64,000 nt of DNA from Chryseobacterium rhizosphaerae (GCF_003385455.1 NZ_QNUF01000023.1:22418-86417); one strand, 5' to 3'; numbered from the stretch's first letter, positions 16,107 to 24,562 are shown. Notes: generated by a model from the letters alone, not told the origin. Numbers and translations: made by a program.

Positions 16107-16355
16107 ATGGAAAAACAAGAAAAATTATTCGAAAAAGTGTACGAGATTTTAGGTGATATTACGGAGTGTAATCCAAAGGAGATTCAGCCGGATACCAACC
16201 TGTTACACGATATGGGAATGACCTCTCTCATGGGGCTGGAAGTTTTGGTAGAACTGGAAAGAAATTTTCAGGTCAGCCTTGATGAAGAGCTTTTAGCTAA
16301 TATGACGACCCCAAAAGATATTGTTAAAGTTTTGGAAGAAGAACTAGCAAGCTAA
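16107..16355 (+). CDS. Acyl carrier protein of the polyketide-like cluster
   Basis: This 82-residue four-helix carrier protein carries the growing acyl chain on a phosphopantetheine arm. The attachment site is Ser40 in GMTSLMGLEV; the usual DSL is TSL here, which is seen in specialised ACPs more than in the housekeeping AcpP. The acidic helix II (ELERNFQVSLDEEL) for enzyme docking is present. It needs a phosphopantetheinyl transferase, which is not in the window. It opens the cluster and is separated by 98 bases from the FAD oxidoreductase gene. Confidence 0.92.
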   Translation: MEKQEKLFEKVYEILGDITECNPKEIQPDTNLLHDMGMTSLMGLEVLVELERNFQVSLDEELLANMTTPKDIVKVLEEELAS

Positions 16356-16453
16356 AATCTTGACTATTCATTCATATTTTGTTCAAAAAATGAACAGGTA
16401 GGGAATGAGACAAATTATCAAAATCAACTTATTGTAACAAACCAACACAAAAC

Positions 16454-17941
16454 ATGATTGACAATATTAATGTCGATGATTTGGTGATTGGAGCCGGTCT
16501 CTGTGGGTTAATGTATGGCTTAACAGCTGCCACAGAGGGACGCTCTGTCGTCATTAGCGAAGCACATCATAAAGTAGGCGGATATGCTACCAATTTTTAC
16601 AGAAACAAGAGAAAATTCATTTTTGACTGTAGTCAGCATAAAGTAAGCGGACTCAGAGAACATGTAGGAAACCTCTGGAATACTCTGAAAAGGTTGGAAC
16701 TCCATTCTTTACTGGAAGAGTTTCATCTGCATGAAGAAATCGGAACCGTCGTTTATAGAGGCAACTTTATCAGAATTCCCTCGGAACCGAACGAAATTAA
16801 AGAGACTCTGAGAATGTACTTTCCGGATGAAACCACCGGAATAGAACAGCTATTTAAGGATATAGAAACCCATGGATATCAGCATTATATGTTTTTCAGA
16901 AGACTGATGAATGAGTATACCATCAACAAAGATATCTTAAGAGAAAGCAGAGGCCTCTCCAAAATTACAGCACGGGAATATTTTGAAACAATATTTAAAG
17001 GAAATGATATCATTGAAGTACTCAGCCCTATCGCCATCTATTCGGGGTCTATTTCCAATGAAGTGAATGCTTTTTATTTTCTTCATTGCCTGTATGCTAT
17101 GTTTTATGGAGGCCAGGCTTATGTAAAAGGAACAGGACAACACCTCTCGAATGTATTACTCAAAGAATTTATCAATCGCGGGGGGATCCTGTTAAAAAAG
17201 AATCCGGTCTATGAGATGGAAGACCATGATGAACATATGCTCGTCAAAACCCGAAAAAATATGATCAGGGCCAAGAATGTAATTGCAACCTGTCCTCCGG
17301 AAGATGTACTGAAAATGCTGAAGAAACAGGAATATACAGACCGTTTCCAAAGCGTTATTAATAATTTTGAGGTCGGATGGGGACACTTTTGCGTATACAT
17401 TGTAATCTCAGTTCCTCCGGAAGAAATCGGCATATTTTCTCCCGAATATCTTTTGGTTTCAGACTCAGGAGACAACTTTACGAAGGAAGACTTTGAAAAC
17501 GACAGATATTATGATCTTTTTACCCTGAGTATAAGCAATTATCATAGATTTGATCCTGCCGGCGGCTATGTCATCCAGCTTGTCATGCTGGATCATGGAG
17601 ACAGATGGTTTCATCTTTCTGAGGAAGAATATACTGCCCGAAAACAAAAAATTCAGGATAAGTTTATAAAAAGAGCCCTTAAGACATTTCCAAAACTTGA
17701 AGGAAAACTGATCTATACAGAATCATCAACACCAAAAACAAATTACAAATTTACTCTTGCCACCAAAGGTTCTGCTTTTGCCTATAAGATGCTCCCCAGA
17801 ACCAACTTAAGCCTGCTTAGTGACTTTCCCAATGACAAAATTAAATTAGTCAGTACCTGGGCTGGAGGTCCGGGTTATGAGACTGCAATGTGTTTTGGCT
17901 TTACGCAAGGTAAATTATTGAGTAAAAACACAAAAATATGA
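16454..17941 (+). CDS. FAD-dependent oxidoreductase, CrtI / retinol-saturase-like
   Basis: This 495-residue flavoprotein has the N-terminal dinucleotide-binding fold DDLVIGAGLCGLMYGL, the Glu-type strand VVISEAHHKVGGYATNFY and, near residues 220-230, GGQAYVKGTGQHLSNVLL. These are typical of the phytoene desaturase, carotenoid isomerase and retinol saturase superfamily. Such enzymes add or remove hydrogens on, or isomerise, long polyene chains. The C-terminal STWAGGPGYETAMCFGF is the usual FAD-binding end. Near a ketosynthase/dehydratase set, the most natural substrate is a polyenoyl chain (inference). Its stop overlaps the diiron oxygenase start by 4 bases (ATGA), so the two are translationally coupled. 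Confidence 0.88.
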   Translation: MIDNINVDDLVIGAGLCGLMYGLTAATEGRSVVISEAHHKVGGYATNFYRNKRKFIFDCSQHKVSGLREHVGNLWNTLKRLELHSLLEEFHLHEEIGTVVYRGNFIRIPSEPNEIKETLRMYFPDETTGIEQLFKDIETHGYQHYMFFRRLMNEYTINKDILRESRGLSKITAREYFETIFKGNDIIEVLSPIAIYSGSISNEVNAFYFLHCLYAMFYGGQAYVKGTGQHLSNVLLKEFINRGGILLKKNPVYEMEDHDEHMLVKTRKNMIRAKNVIATCPPEDVLKMLKKQEYTDRFQSVINNFEVGWGHFCVYIVISVPPEEIGIFSPEYLLVSDSGDNFTKEDFENDRYYDLFTLSISNYHRFDPAGGYVIQLVMLDHGDRWFHLSEEEYTARKQKIQDKFIKRALKTFPKLEGKLIYTESSTPKTNYKFTLATKGSAFAYKMLPRTNLSLLSDFPNDKIKLVSTWAGGPGYETAMCFGFTQGKLLSKNTKI

Positions 17942-18954
17942 ATCCGTTAAAGAAAAAAACACTCAGCCCAAGATTTTCAGATCTGCTGGAGAAGCTTAAT
18001 AAAGCATCTGAAAAAAAGCAAATGAGCCTGCTTCTGGATCACCCCTGGGATGAACCCATAGATAATGTATGGCTCAAGAAGAGAGAAAATATTTCCATCT
18101 ATGGAACTCCGTATTATGATCTTGCATCAGAGGAAGAAAGAAGGCTTCTGTCTGTATATGAAACCGGAGCCTGGTGGTATACGTTTATTGTATTTGAAAA
18201 CCTGGTCTCGGAATATTATATGAAAATTGTAAATCATGGTTCTCTGAAAAGATTTCCGGAGGTGGTAAAATATATACATCATTTCTGCAAAGAAGAAATC
18301 GTACATGCCATGGTATTCCGAAAAGCAATGAATTATTTTAATATTGCCCCCTTCCCTGTTCCTTTAAACTTACGGGAAATATACAGCCATAATGCCTCCA
18401 TGTCTGAATTTCCGCTTAAAGCCATCTACCTTACTATTTTAATAGAATGGCTGGCAGAAAACAATGCCATGGAAGACTGTAACAGCAAAGAAATTTCCAA
18501 ACTTTCCCGGGCAGTAGCGGTAGAACACCATAAAGAGGAAGCGAGACATATAGAATGGGGAAAAAATATGATCCGGGAATTTATAGATGTTGTTCCTGAT
18601 TTTTTAAATGAAGCCAGGGAGATTACAGCTCCCATGCTAAGAAGTATGCTCGACATGTCCATATCCAGTATAATGGTATATGCCAGAGTTGGTTTTAAAG
18701 ATAAAGCCTTTAAAAACTATAAAGAGCTTATCCCAACTGTTCTGAATACTGAAAACAGAAAAAAAATCAATTCAAAGATTATGGCCCCTATGATGAGGTA
18801 TTTCGTAGAAATAGGAATCTGTACCCATGAGAATATAGAAGTATGGAAAGCAAATGGTTTTGAAAAAGATGTTGAAGATGCTGTCGAGTATTTTAAAAAG
18901 AAATCCACTAATGAAGGTGATATAGACAATGTCATGGATAAAGATTATGATTAA
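17938..18954 (+). CDS. AurF-like non-haem diiron oxygenase
   Basis: This 338-residue protein is very close in length to AurF, the p-aminobenzoate N-oxygenase that makes nitro groups. The expected diiron ligand pattern is visible in helices: Glu87 (IVFENLV), Glu120 and His123 (EEIVHAM), a Glu in ILIEWLAENN (170 or 174), and the block HHKEEARH, giving His197, Glu201 and His204. All seven ligand types of the family therefore seem to be in place. AurF-type enzymes oxidise amines; relatives may hydroxylate or desaturate carrier-bound chains, so the chemistry here is open. No amine-donating gene is in the cluster. It is coupled to the FAD oxidoreductase by a 4-base overlap. Confidence 0.85.
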   Translation: MNPLKKKTLSPRFSDLLEKLNKASEKKQMSLLLDHPWDEPIDNVWLKKRENISIYGTPYYDLASEEERRLLSVYETGAWWYTFIVFENLVSEYYMKIVNHGSLKRFPEVVKYIHHFCKEEIVHAMVFRKAMNYFNIAPFPVPLNLREIYSHNASMSEFPLKAIYLTILIEWLAENNAMEDCNSKEISKLSRAVAVEHHKEEARHIEWGKNMIREFIDVVPDFLNEAREITAPMLRSMLDMSISSIMVYARVGFKDKAFKNYKELIPTVLNTENRKKINSKIMAPMMRYFVEIGICTHENIEVWKANGFEKDVEDAVEYFKKKSTNEGDIDNVMDKDYD

Positions 18955-19011
18955 ATATCAGTCTTTCACAAAACTATTCTAACACTTATTAATTAATATT
19001 AAATTTTTGGT

Positions 19012-19767
19012 ATGCATATTAACTTAGATGGCAGACATTTCCTGGTGACCGGTGGTGGACGGGGAATTGGAAAAGCTATTGTTCAGCAATTACTTTTTTC
19101 AGGAGCATCCGTTTCATTTACCTATAATCAAGGCCGGGAAATTGCAGAAAAATACTTACAGGAACTTTCTGTTGAGTTTCCTGATAAGATCGCATTATAC
19201 CATGCTGATATCCAAGATGAGGAACAGTCAAAATTATTAATAGAAACTATTGAAAAATCCTCATTAGGACCTTTATATGGGCTCATCAATAATGCAGGAA
19301 TTACTGCAGATGCCCCATTTTTCAGCATGACCCATGCTATGTGGAGAGACGTGATCAATACCAACTTAAATGGAACTTATTTTCTTTCCAAAGCGGTTAT
19401 AAAATCATTTATCCGAAAGAAAAATTCAAAAATAATCAATATTTCATCTGTTTCCGGTGTGCGTGGTGCTGTAGGACAGGCCAATTATGGTGCATCCAAA
19501 GCAGCCATTATCTCACTCACCAAAACACTCGCCTTAGAATTTGCCAAGTTTAATATGCAGGTGAATGCAGTGGCTCCCGGATTTATAGATACTGAAATGG
19601 TTGCCCAAATGAATGAACAGGATAAGAAAAAAATAGACCAGATGATCCCCATGAAAAGAATGGGAATGCCACAGGAAGTTGCCGACATGGTCACTTTTCT
19701 CTGTTCTGAAAAAAGCAATTATGTGACCGGTCAGACATTCGTTATTGATGGTGGATTAACCTTATAA
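19012..19767 (+). CDS. FabG-like 3-ketoacyl-ACP reductase (SDR)
   Basis: This 251-residue short-chain dehydrogenase has the cofactor motif TGGGRGIG (13-20), NNAG (93-96) and the catalytic Ser146 (NISSVSG), Tyr159 and Lys163 (YGASK). The C terminus ends SNYVTGQTFVIDGGLTL, as in FabG. It should reduce the 3-keto group of ACP-bound intermediates with NADPH. It lies 57 bases after the diiron oxygenase and 17 before the ketosynthase. Although similar to housekeeping FabG, its place among dedicated type II genes points to the cluster pathway. Confidence 0.92.
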   Translation: MHINLDGRHFLVTGGGRGIGKAIVQQLLFSGASVSFTYNQGREIAEKYLQELSVEFPDKIALYHADIQDEEQSKLLIETIEKSSLGPLYGLINNAGITADAPFFSMTHAMWRDVINTNLNGTYFLSKAVIKSFIRKKNSKIINISSVSGVRGAVGQANYGASKAAIISLTKTLALEFAKFNMQVNAVAPGFIDTEMVAQMNEQDKKKIDQMIPMKRMGMPQEVADMVTFLCSEKSNYVTGQTFVIDGGLTL

Positions 19768-19784
19768 ATAAACACAAAACCAAT

Positions 19785-21029
19785 ATGAAAAGAGTTGTTA
19801 TTACAGGAATGGGAGTCGTAAGCCCGCTAGCTTGTGAGAAAGATGATTTCTGGAAAAAAATACTCAATGGAGATACCGGAGTCAGTGATCTTACCAAACT
19901 GGATTCCTCAAATTATAAAGGGGTAACAAGAGCTGCAGAAGTGCATCTTGAAAAAGAATATCACAATATAAACGTCATTGAGCATTTCCGCCCATATGGA
20001 AAAGCTGTTACTTATGCTGCCGCTGCTGTAGATATGGGATTAAAAGATGCAGGGCTGGAAAATAAGTTTACTCAAAAAAACAACTATGGAATTATCCTGG
20101 GAACAACGAATGGCAATCAGGATATTGTAGAACGTATCGTTGACGAATGGGATCTTGGTATGGAGCATGAAGAGCTCAATCCTGAGGCCAATGAAACCCT
20201 GAATAGATTCAGACCTGTAGAGTTAAGTGCTGGTATTGCAAAATATTATCATCTGGGAGGTCCCAATATGGTTATCCCTACCGCCTGTGCAGCCGGGAAT
20301 TACGCTATAGGAACAGCCTATTCTATGATTCAGGAAGGTAGATCTCCCCTTATTATTGCAGGAGGTGCAGATCCTTTTACAAGGTCATGTTATACTGTAT
20401 TTTACCGGTTAGGTGCAATGTCAAAAAATGATTGCAAACCTTTCGATCAGGATAGAACAGGAATGATTGTAGGAGAAGGCGCTGCTGTTTTAATTCTTGA
20501 AGAATTGGAACATGCGTTGGCCAGAGGAGCAAGGATTTATGGAGAAATAAAGGGATATGGACTGGCTTGTGATGCATATGATCCCACAGCCCCGGATCCG
20601 GAAGGCTCAGGAGCTACATTATCCATGTCTAATGCTCTTGTTTCAGGTAATATTGACAGAAAAAACATCACCTATGTAAGTGCTCACGGAACCGGAACAA
20701 AAGCAAATGATGCTCATGAGATAAAAGCAATGAGTAATGTCTTTGGAGAAGGAATAAACACTTTATATGTGAATGGAATAAAATCAATGCTGGGACATTG
20801 TATGGGGGCAGCAAGTGCTCTTGAGGCTGTAAGCTCAGTTTTATCATTATATCATCAGCAAATTCCGAAAAACAGAAACACAGAAAGAATTGACGAATCT
20901 TTTAATATCAACTTCCAGATACAGCCATCCAAGGAAATAGAACATCATGTAGAACACGTTCTAAGTAATTCTTTTGCCTTTGGCGGTAACATCTGTAGTG
21001 TAATATTCAGCAAATATGATACAAATTAA
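19785..21029 (+). CDS. Beta-ketoacyl-ACP synthase (KS-alpha, FabF-type)
   Basis: This 414-residue thiolase-fold condensing enzyme extends the chain with malonyl-ACP by decarboxylative Claisen condensation. The triad is intact: Cys168 in PTACAAGN, His301 in SAHGTGTKAND and His338 in SMLGHCMGAAS. It starts RVVITGMGVVSPLA as in FabF and type II PKS KS-alpha subunits. The next gene, a shorter homologue without the catalytic Cys, overlaps it by 14 bases. This is the classic arrangement of a KS-alpha and chain-length-factor heterodimer. Confidence 0.93.
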   Translation: MKRVVITGMGVVSPLACEKDDFWKKILNGDTGVSDLTKLDSSNYKGVTRAAEVHLEKEYHNINVIEHFRPYGKAVTYAAAAVDMGLKDAGLENKFTQKNNYGIILGTTNGNQDIVERIVDEWDLGMEHEELNPEANETLNRFRPVELSAGIAKYYHLGGPNMVIPTACAAGNYAIGTAYSMIQEGRSPLIIAGGADPFTRSCYTVFYRLGAMSKNDCKPFDQDRTGMIVGEGAAVLILEELEHALARGARIYGEIKGYGLACDAYDPTAPDPEGSGATLSMSNALVSGNIDRKNITYVSAHGTGTKANDAHEIKAMSNVFGEGINTLYVNGIKSMLGHCMGAASALEAVSSVLSLYHQQIPKNRNTERIDESFNINFQIQPSKEIEHHVEHVLSNSFAFGGNICSVIFSKYDTN

Positions 21030-22056
21030 TTCAAAAACCGATATTGTAATTTCTGCTATTGGCTTTAACAGTCCGTATGGAACAGAAATAGATGAATACC
21101 TGAACAATTGGGGAAATCTGCCCCTACCTTCTTCTATCATTGAAGATCATGATCCTCAGAAATTTTTAAAACCCAAAGGGCAGCGTTTTCTGAATAAAGC
21201 CACATTAATTTACTGTAATGCCGCATTCCAGTCTATTCATAACCGGGATTTAGGTAAGTATATACAAAACAATCCGGAGAGGATTGGGCTCTATGATGGA
21301 ACGGAACTATCTAACCTTGAGGACTGTTTTATTTTCGATTTAACAGCTAAAAATCAGGGACCGGACAGAGTAAGCCCTATGAAAGCACCCAGCACAATCG
21401 CTAATGCAGCAGCCAGCCAGATGGCTATACAAACCGGAATAAAAGGACCTAACTTCAGTGTATGCGCAGGAATGGCGGGAAGTCTCCAGGCATTGGATAT
21501 TGCTTATCTTCATTTGAAACAGGGAATGATAGATTACGGAGTAACGGCTTCTACGGAGGTACGGAATTCCTATCAGAAAGCAATACAAAAAACCCAGAGA
21601 AATAAATCTCCGGAACTGGGAATCTCCATGATTCTGGAACGTCAGGAATCTTTAGAAAAGGACAACAGGAAGCCTTTAGCCCGAATTACAATGCTGCATT
21701 CTGAAACCTATACCCATGATGCAATTCCTTTTGAAACCTATTTGTATGAAATGTTATTCCCGGTCATAAGACTGTACAATACAGATACGATCATTGTCTC
21801 CGGCGGAACTTCCACAATACATACCAATATATTCGAAAACTTATTTAAAGAAAAGAATTTTCCTGTGACAGTATTGTATCCTGAAGATAAATTCGGTGAT
21901 CTGGATAATGCCGGAGGAATGCTAGGTATTGCTTATGCCATTTCAGTATTTAACGGCCAAAACTCTCACAGAACAGACAAAAAAAACATCCTTGTCCTGT
22001 CAGCAGATCCGTCCGGAACAGTAATCTACACCATTATAGAAAAAAACAGTATATAG
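21016..22056 (+). CDS. Ketosynthase-like chain-length factor (KS-beta), degenerate active site
   Basis: This 346-residue protein is homologous to the preceding ketosynthase but about 70 residues shorter. Aligning PNFSVCAGMAGSLQALDIAY with the KS-alpha active-site loop puts Met153 at the catalytic Cys position; the only nearby Cys is three residues earlier. The region matching the GH of the second catalytic His reads FGDLDNAGG, so that His is also missing. It is therefore unlikely to condense by itself and fits a KS-beta/chain-length factor that forms a heterodimer with the upstream enzyme and sets chain length. The overlap of 14 bases supports coupled synthesis. Confidence 0.85.
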   Translation: MIQINSKTDIVISAIGFNSPYGTEIDEYLNNWGNLPLPSSIIEDHDPQKFLKPKGQRFLNKATLIYCNAAFQSIHNRDLGKYIQNNPERIGLYDGTELSNLEDCFIFDLTAKNQGPDRVSPMKAPSTIANAAASQMAIQTGIKGPNFSVCAGMAGSLQALDIAYLHLKQGMIDYGVTASTEVRNSYQKAIQKTQRNKSPELGISMILERQESLEKDNRKPLARITMLHSETYTHDAIPFETYLYEMLFPVIRLYNTDTIIVSGGTSTIHTNIFENLFKEKNFPVTVLYPEDKFGDLDNAGGMLGIAYAISVFNGQNSHRTDKKNILVLSADPSGTVIYTIIEKNSI

Positions 22057-22057
22057 T

Positions 22058-22540
22058 ATGAAAGCCATTTTAGAATCCTATCAAATCTCCCAAATAGTAA
22101 AATACCGATACCCTTTTTTACTCATAGACAAAGTCACCGAATATGTAAAAGGGGAAAGACTAAAAGCCGTCAAAGCTGTATCTATGGGAGAACCTTATTT
22201 TTCAGGACATTTTCCTGATTTTCCCATCATGCCCGGCGTCCTCATTACCGAAGCTCTTGCTCAGACCTCTTCATTAATGACGGTCCTGGATAGTCTGGAT
22301 TGGCAAGCTGGCAGTGAAATTCCAACTTCAGAAGCAACTTCAATGGGAGTATTGGGAAGCGTTCAAATCAGCTTTTTACAATCTGTACTTCCAGGAAACT
22401 TACTGGAACTGGAGGTCAGCATAGATTGGAAAAAGGGATCCGCCAGCTCTGTGAACGTCAAAGCATCGGTAGAAGGCTCTATCTGTGCAAAAGGCAAAAT
22501 CACAGTGATGTCTGTTGATAAAAGTAAAATCTCTTCTTAA
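22058..22540 (+). CDS. FabZ-type 3-hydroxyacyl-ACP dehydratase
   Basis: This 160-residue hot-dog-fold protein starts with the FabZ element YRYPFLLIDKV. The catalytic block is GHFPDFPIMPGVLITEALAQ, with His51 and Glu65. It removes water from 3-hydroxyacyl-ACP to give the trans-2-enoyl chain. The extra GSEIPTSEATSM loop in the middle is not typical of housekeeping FabZ. With the reductase upstream and no enoyl reductase in the cluster, it would leave conjugated double bonds in the product (inference). It starts 1 base after the chain-length factor stop. Confidence 0.9.
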   Translation: MKAILESYQISQIVKYRYPFLLIDKVTEYVKGERLKAVKAVSMGEPYFSGHFPDFPIMPGVLITEALAQTSSLMTVLDSLDWQAGSEIPTSEATSMGVLGSVQISFLQSVLPGNLLELEVSIDWKKGSASSVNVKASVEGSICAKGKITVMSVDKSKISS

Positions 22541-22542
22541 GC

Positions 22543-23271
22543 ATGAATACGCCTATTTTATTCTGTATTCCTTATGCAGGTGGATCATCAATGTCATTTT
22601 CAAATATTAGAAGCCTGATCAGCATGGAGGGGTTGGAGATTAAATGCCTGGAACTTCCGGGAAGAGGTCTTAGACACAAAGAACCACTCCTCTCCTCTCT
22701 GGATGAGGCAGTGGAGGACCTTTATGCACATATAAAAGACAGTCTGGTATTTCCGCAAAGACCTATTTTAATCTGGGGGCACAGTATGGGTGCTATTTTA
22801 GCCCTATTGGTTTCTTCCAAATTAAATAAATATCAGTTCAATACGGTTGGATTATTGGTTTCAGGAATGAAAGCACCTACCCACCAGTCATCACCTCATA
22901 CCCTGTCCGAAAAGGCTAAAAACAAATTATTATCTGATCTTTTACCTATCAAGTATGAGCAGAACAAAGAGGCTCCTCTTTTTCAAAAAATTTATAAGAA
23001 AAGAATGGAGATTATGGAAAAAGATGTAGAAATATTGGAAAAATATCAGACTGATAATTGGTCAAAAATATCTGTATCCAATACTATAGCCGTTATCATG
23101 GGCGAAAGTGACGAACTATACCCTACCTTATCCTATTATGAAAACTGGAAACTTCATACTTCAGGCAATACAGAATGGTTTCCGATAAAGGGCAATCATT
23201 TTTTCCCGATGCAACATCCGGAAGAAACCGCCAGATTACTTACTCAAATACTAACACAAATATTGAACTAA
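22543..23271 (+). CDS. Type II thioesterase (alpha/beta hydrolase)
   Basis: This 242-residue alpha/beta hydrolase is of the GrsT/RifR type found in polyketide and peptide synthetase clusters. The N-terminal FCIPYAGGSSMSF forms the oxyanion region. The nucleophile Ser81 lies in WGHSMGAI, the acid Asp190 in GESDELY and His219 in KGNHFF. It would release the finished chain from the ACP or clear blocked carriers. It starts 2 bases after the dehydratase stop. A longer reading of the next gene would overlap it, but that gene's real start is downstream. Confidence 0.9.
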   Translation: MNTPILFCIPYAGGSSMSFSNIRSLISMEGLEIKCLELPGRGLRHKEPLLSSLDEAVEDLYAHIKDSLVFPQRPILIWGHSMGAILALLVSSKLNKYQFNTVGLLVSGMKAPTHQSSPHTLSEKAKNKLLSDLLPIKYEQNKEAPLFQKIYKKRMEIMEKDVEILEKYQTDNWSKISVSNTIAVIMGESDELYPTLSYYENWKLHTSGNTEWFPIKGNHFFPMQHPEETARLLTQILTQILN

Positions 23272-23300
23272 AACAATCCATTAACTTAAAAAAACAAAAA

Positions 23301-24521
23301 ATGAAAGTGAAAAAATTATTATTCTTACCGGCAATCGCCTTGCTTAGTCTAATGTATGCATGCTCCAATGATAGTATGACACTGGAACCTATTGCTGAAC
23401 CCAATGCACAAATATCAGCTTTATCCATGTCCAGAAATGTCTCATCGCTATCTGCTTATTTTGGTGATAATATAGATTTCAACAATTTACCCAATTATGC
23501 CAACCAAAATATTCCCATGTATATATTCAGGAACAACATTCCGTTCATTAATCGTATCACCAATGAAGGAGCTACATTAGGAAGGGTTTTATTTTATGAT
23601 AAGAAGCTCTCCAGCAACAATACCGTATCATGTTCCAGCTGCCATAAACAGGAATTGGCATTTGGAGATAATAATGTTGCCAGTCAGGGGGTAAATGGAA
23701 CAACGGGCAGACATTCTATGAGGCTGATCAATGTGAGATTTGCAGAAGAAGCCAGATTATTCTGGGATAAACGGGCAGCCTCCCTGGATACCCAGACAAC
23801 CATTCCGATAAAAGACCATGTAGAAATGGGCTATAGTGGTAAGAACGGAGCCCCATCATTTGATAATCTTATTACAAAACTTCAGGGCCTGGAGTATTAT
23901 AAAGACCTTTTCACAAGAGCCTATGGCAGCCCGGAGATTACCGAAGAAAAAATGCAGAAAGCATTAGCCCAATTTGTCAGCAGTATCATCTCTTTTGACT
24001 CAAAGTATGACGAAGGAAGAACTATGAGTGGATCTGATTTTCTTGATTTCCCTAACTTTACCGCCGAAGAAAACCTTGGAAAAAAACTATTCCTGGAATT
24101 TCCTGTTGCTGTACGGGGAACCCGTGCAGGAGGAGGTTTTGGCTGTGCAAGCTGCCACCTGGCTTCGGAATTTGGGATGAGTGCCCTGAGTGGTAATAAT
24201 GGCGTAATTGATAAAATAGGGAGTACTGACATAGATCTTACTGTGACCAATTCTCCTTCAATGCGGGATCTGGTTAATTCCAATGGACAACCTCATGCTC
24301 CTATGATGCATTCTGCTGTATTTTCTACGTTAGAGCAGGTAATAGATCACTATAACAATATTCCACAAGACCCCAGAAACAACAAACTGGATAATAACCT
24401 CCGTTTAAGAGGTTTAAATGCTACACCGGAGGAAAAAAAGGCGGTTATTGCCTTTATGAAAACTCTTACCGGAAAAAATGTTTATAAGGATAAAAAATGG
24501 TCAAACCCATTTATCAATTAA
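23301..24521 (+). CDS. Di-heme cytochrome c peroxidase-family lipoprotein
   Basis: This 406-residue protein starts at the ATG at 23301. The N-terminal MKVKKLLFLPAIALLSLMYA with Cys21 is a lipoprotein-type signal, so the enzyme is expected in the periplasm or on the outer membrane. Two haem c sites are visible, CSSCH (111-115) and CASCH (282-286), in the CCP/MauG arrangement. The DIDLTVTNSPSMRDL and APMMHSAVF segments are usual for the family. These enzymes reduce peroxide or oxidise substrates through high-valent haem. As the last gene of the cluster, 29 bases after the thioesterase and before the terminator, it may detoxify peroxide or modify an exported product (inference). Confidence 0.88.
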   Translation: MKVKKLLFLPAIALLSLMYACSNDSMTLEPIAEPNAQISALSMSRNVSSLSAYFGDNIDFNNLPNYANQNIPMYIFRNNIPFINRITNEGATLGRVLFYDKKLSSNNTVSCSSCHKQELAFGDNNVASQGVNGTTGRHSMRLINVRFAEEARLFWDKRAASLDTQTTIPIKDHVEMGYSGKNGAPSFDNLITKLQGLEYYKDLFTRAYGSPEITEEKMQKALAQFVSSIISFDSKYDEGRTMSGSDFLDFPNFTAEENLGKKLFLEFPVAVRGTRAGGGFGCASCHLASEFGMSALSGNNGVIDKIGSTDIDLTVTNSPSMRDLVNSNGQPHAPMMHSAVFSTLEQVIDHYNNIPQDPRNNKLDNNLRLRGLNATPEEKKAVIAFMKTLTGKNVYKDKKWSNPFIN

Positions 24522-24534
24522 TAGAATTTGATAT

Positions 24535-24562
24535 AAAAGCCGGCTTTTGCCGGCTTTTTTTT
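24535..24562 (+). terminator. Terminator at the end of the polyketide-like cluster
   Basis: The stem AAAAGCCGGC with GCCGGCTTTT around a TTTT loop is followed by further T. It lies 14 bases after the peroxidase stop and fixes the 3' border of the operon. Confidence 0.9.

Noticed and set aside
23175..23300. Upstream extension of the peroxidase gene into the thioesterase
   Set aside because: It would overlap the thioesterase by about 100 bases and bury the lipoprotein signal. The ATG at 23301 fits.
15711..24562. The cluster as a flexirubin or standard aryl polyene locus
   Set aside because: No dialkylresorcinol genes, no ammonia lyase, no ligase and no lolA/acyltransferase-type genes are present.
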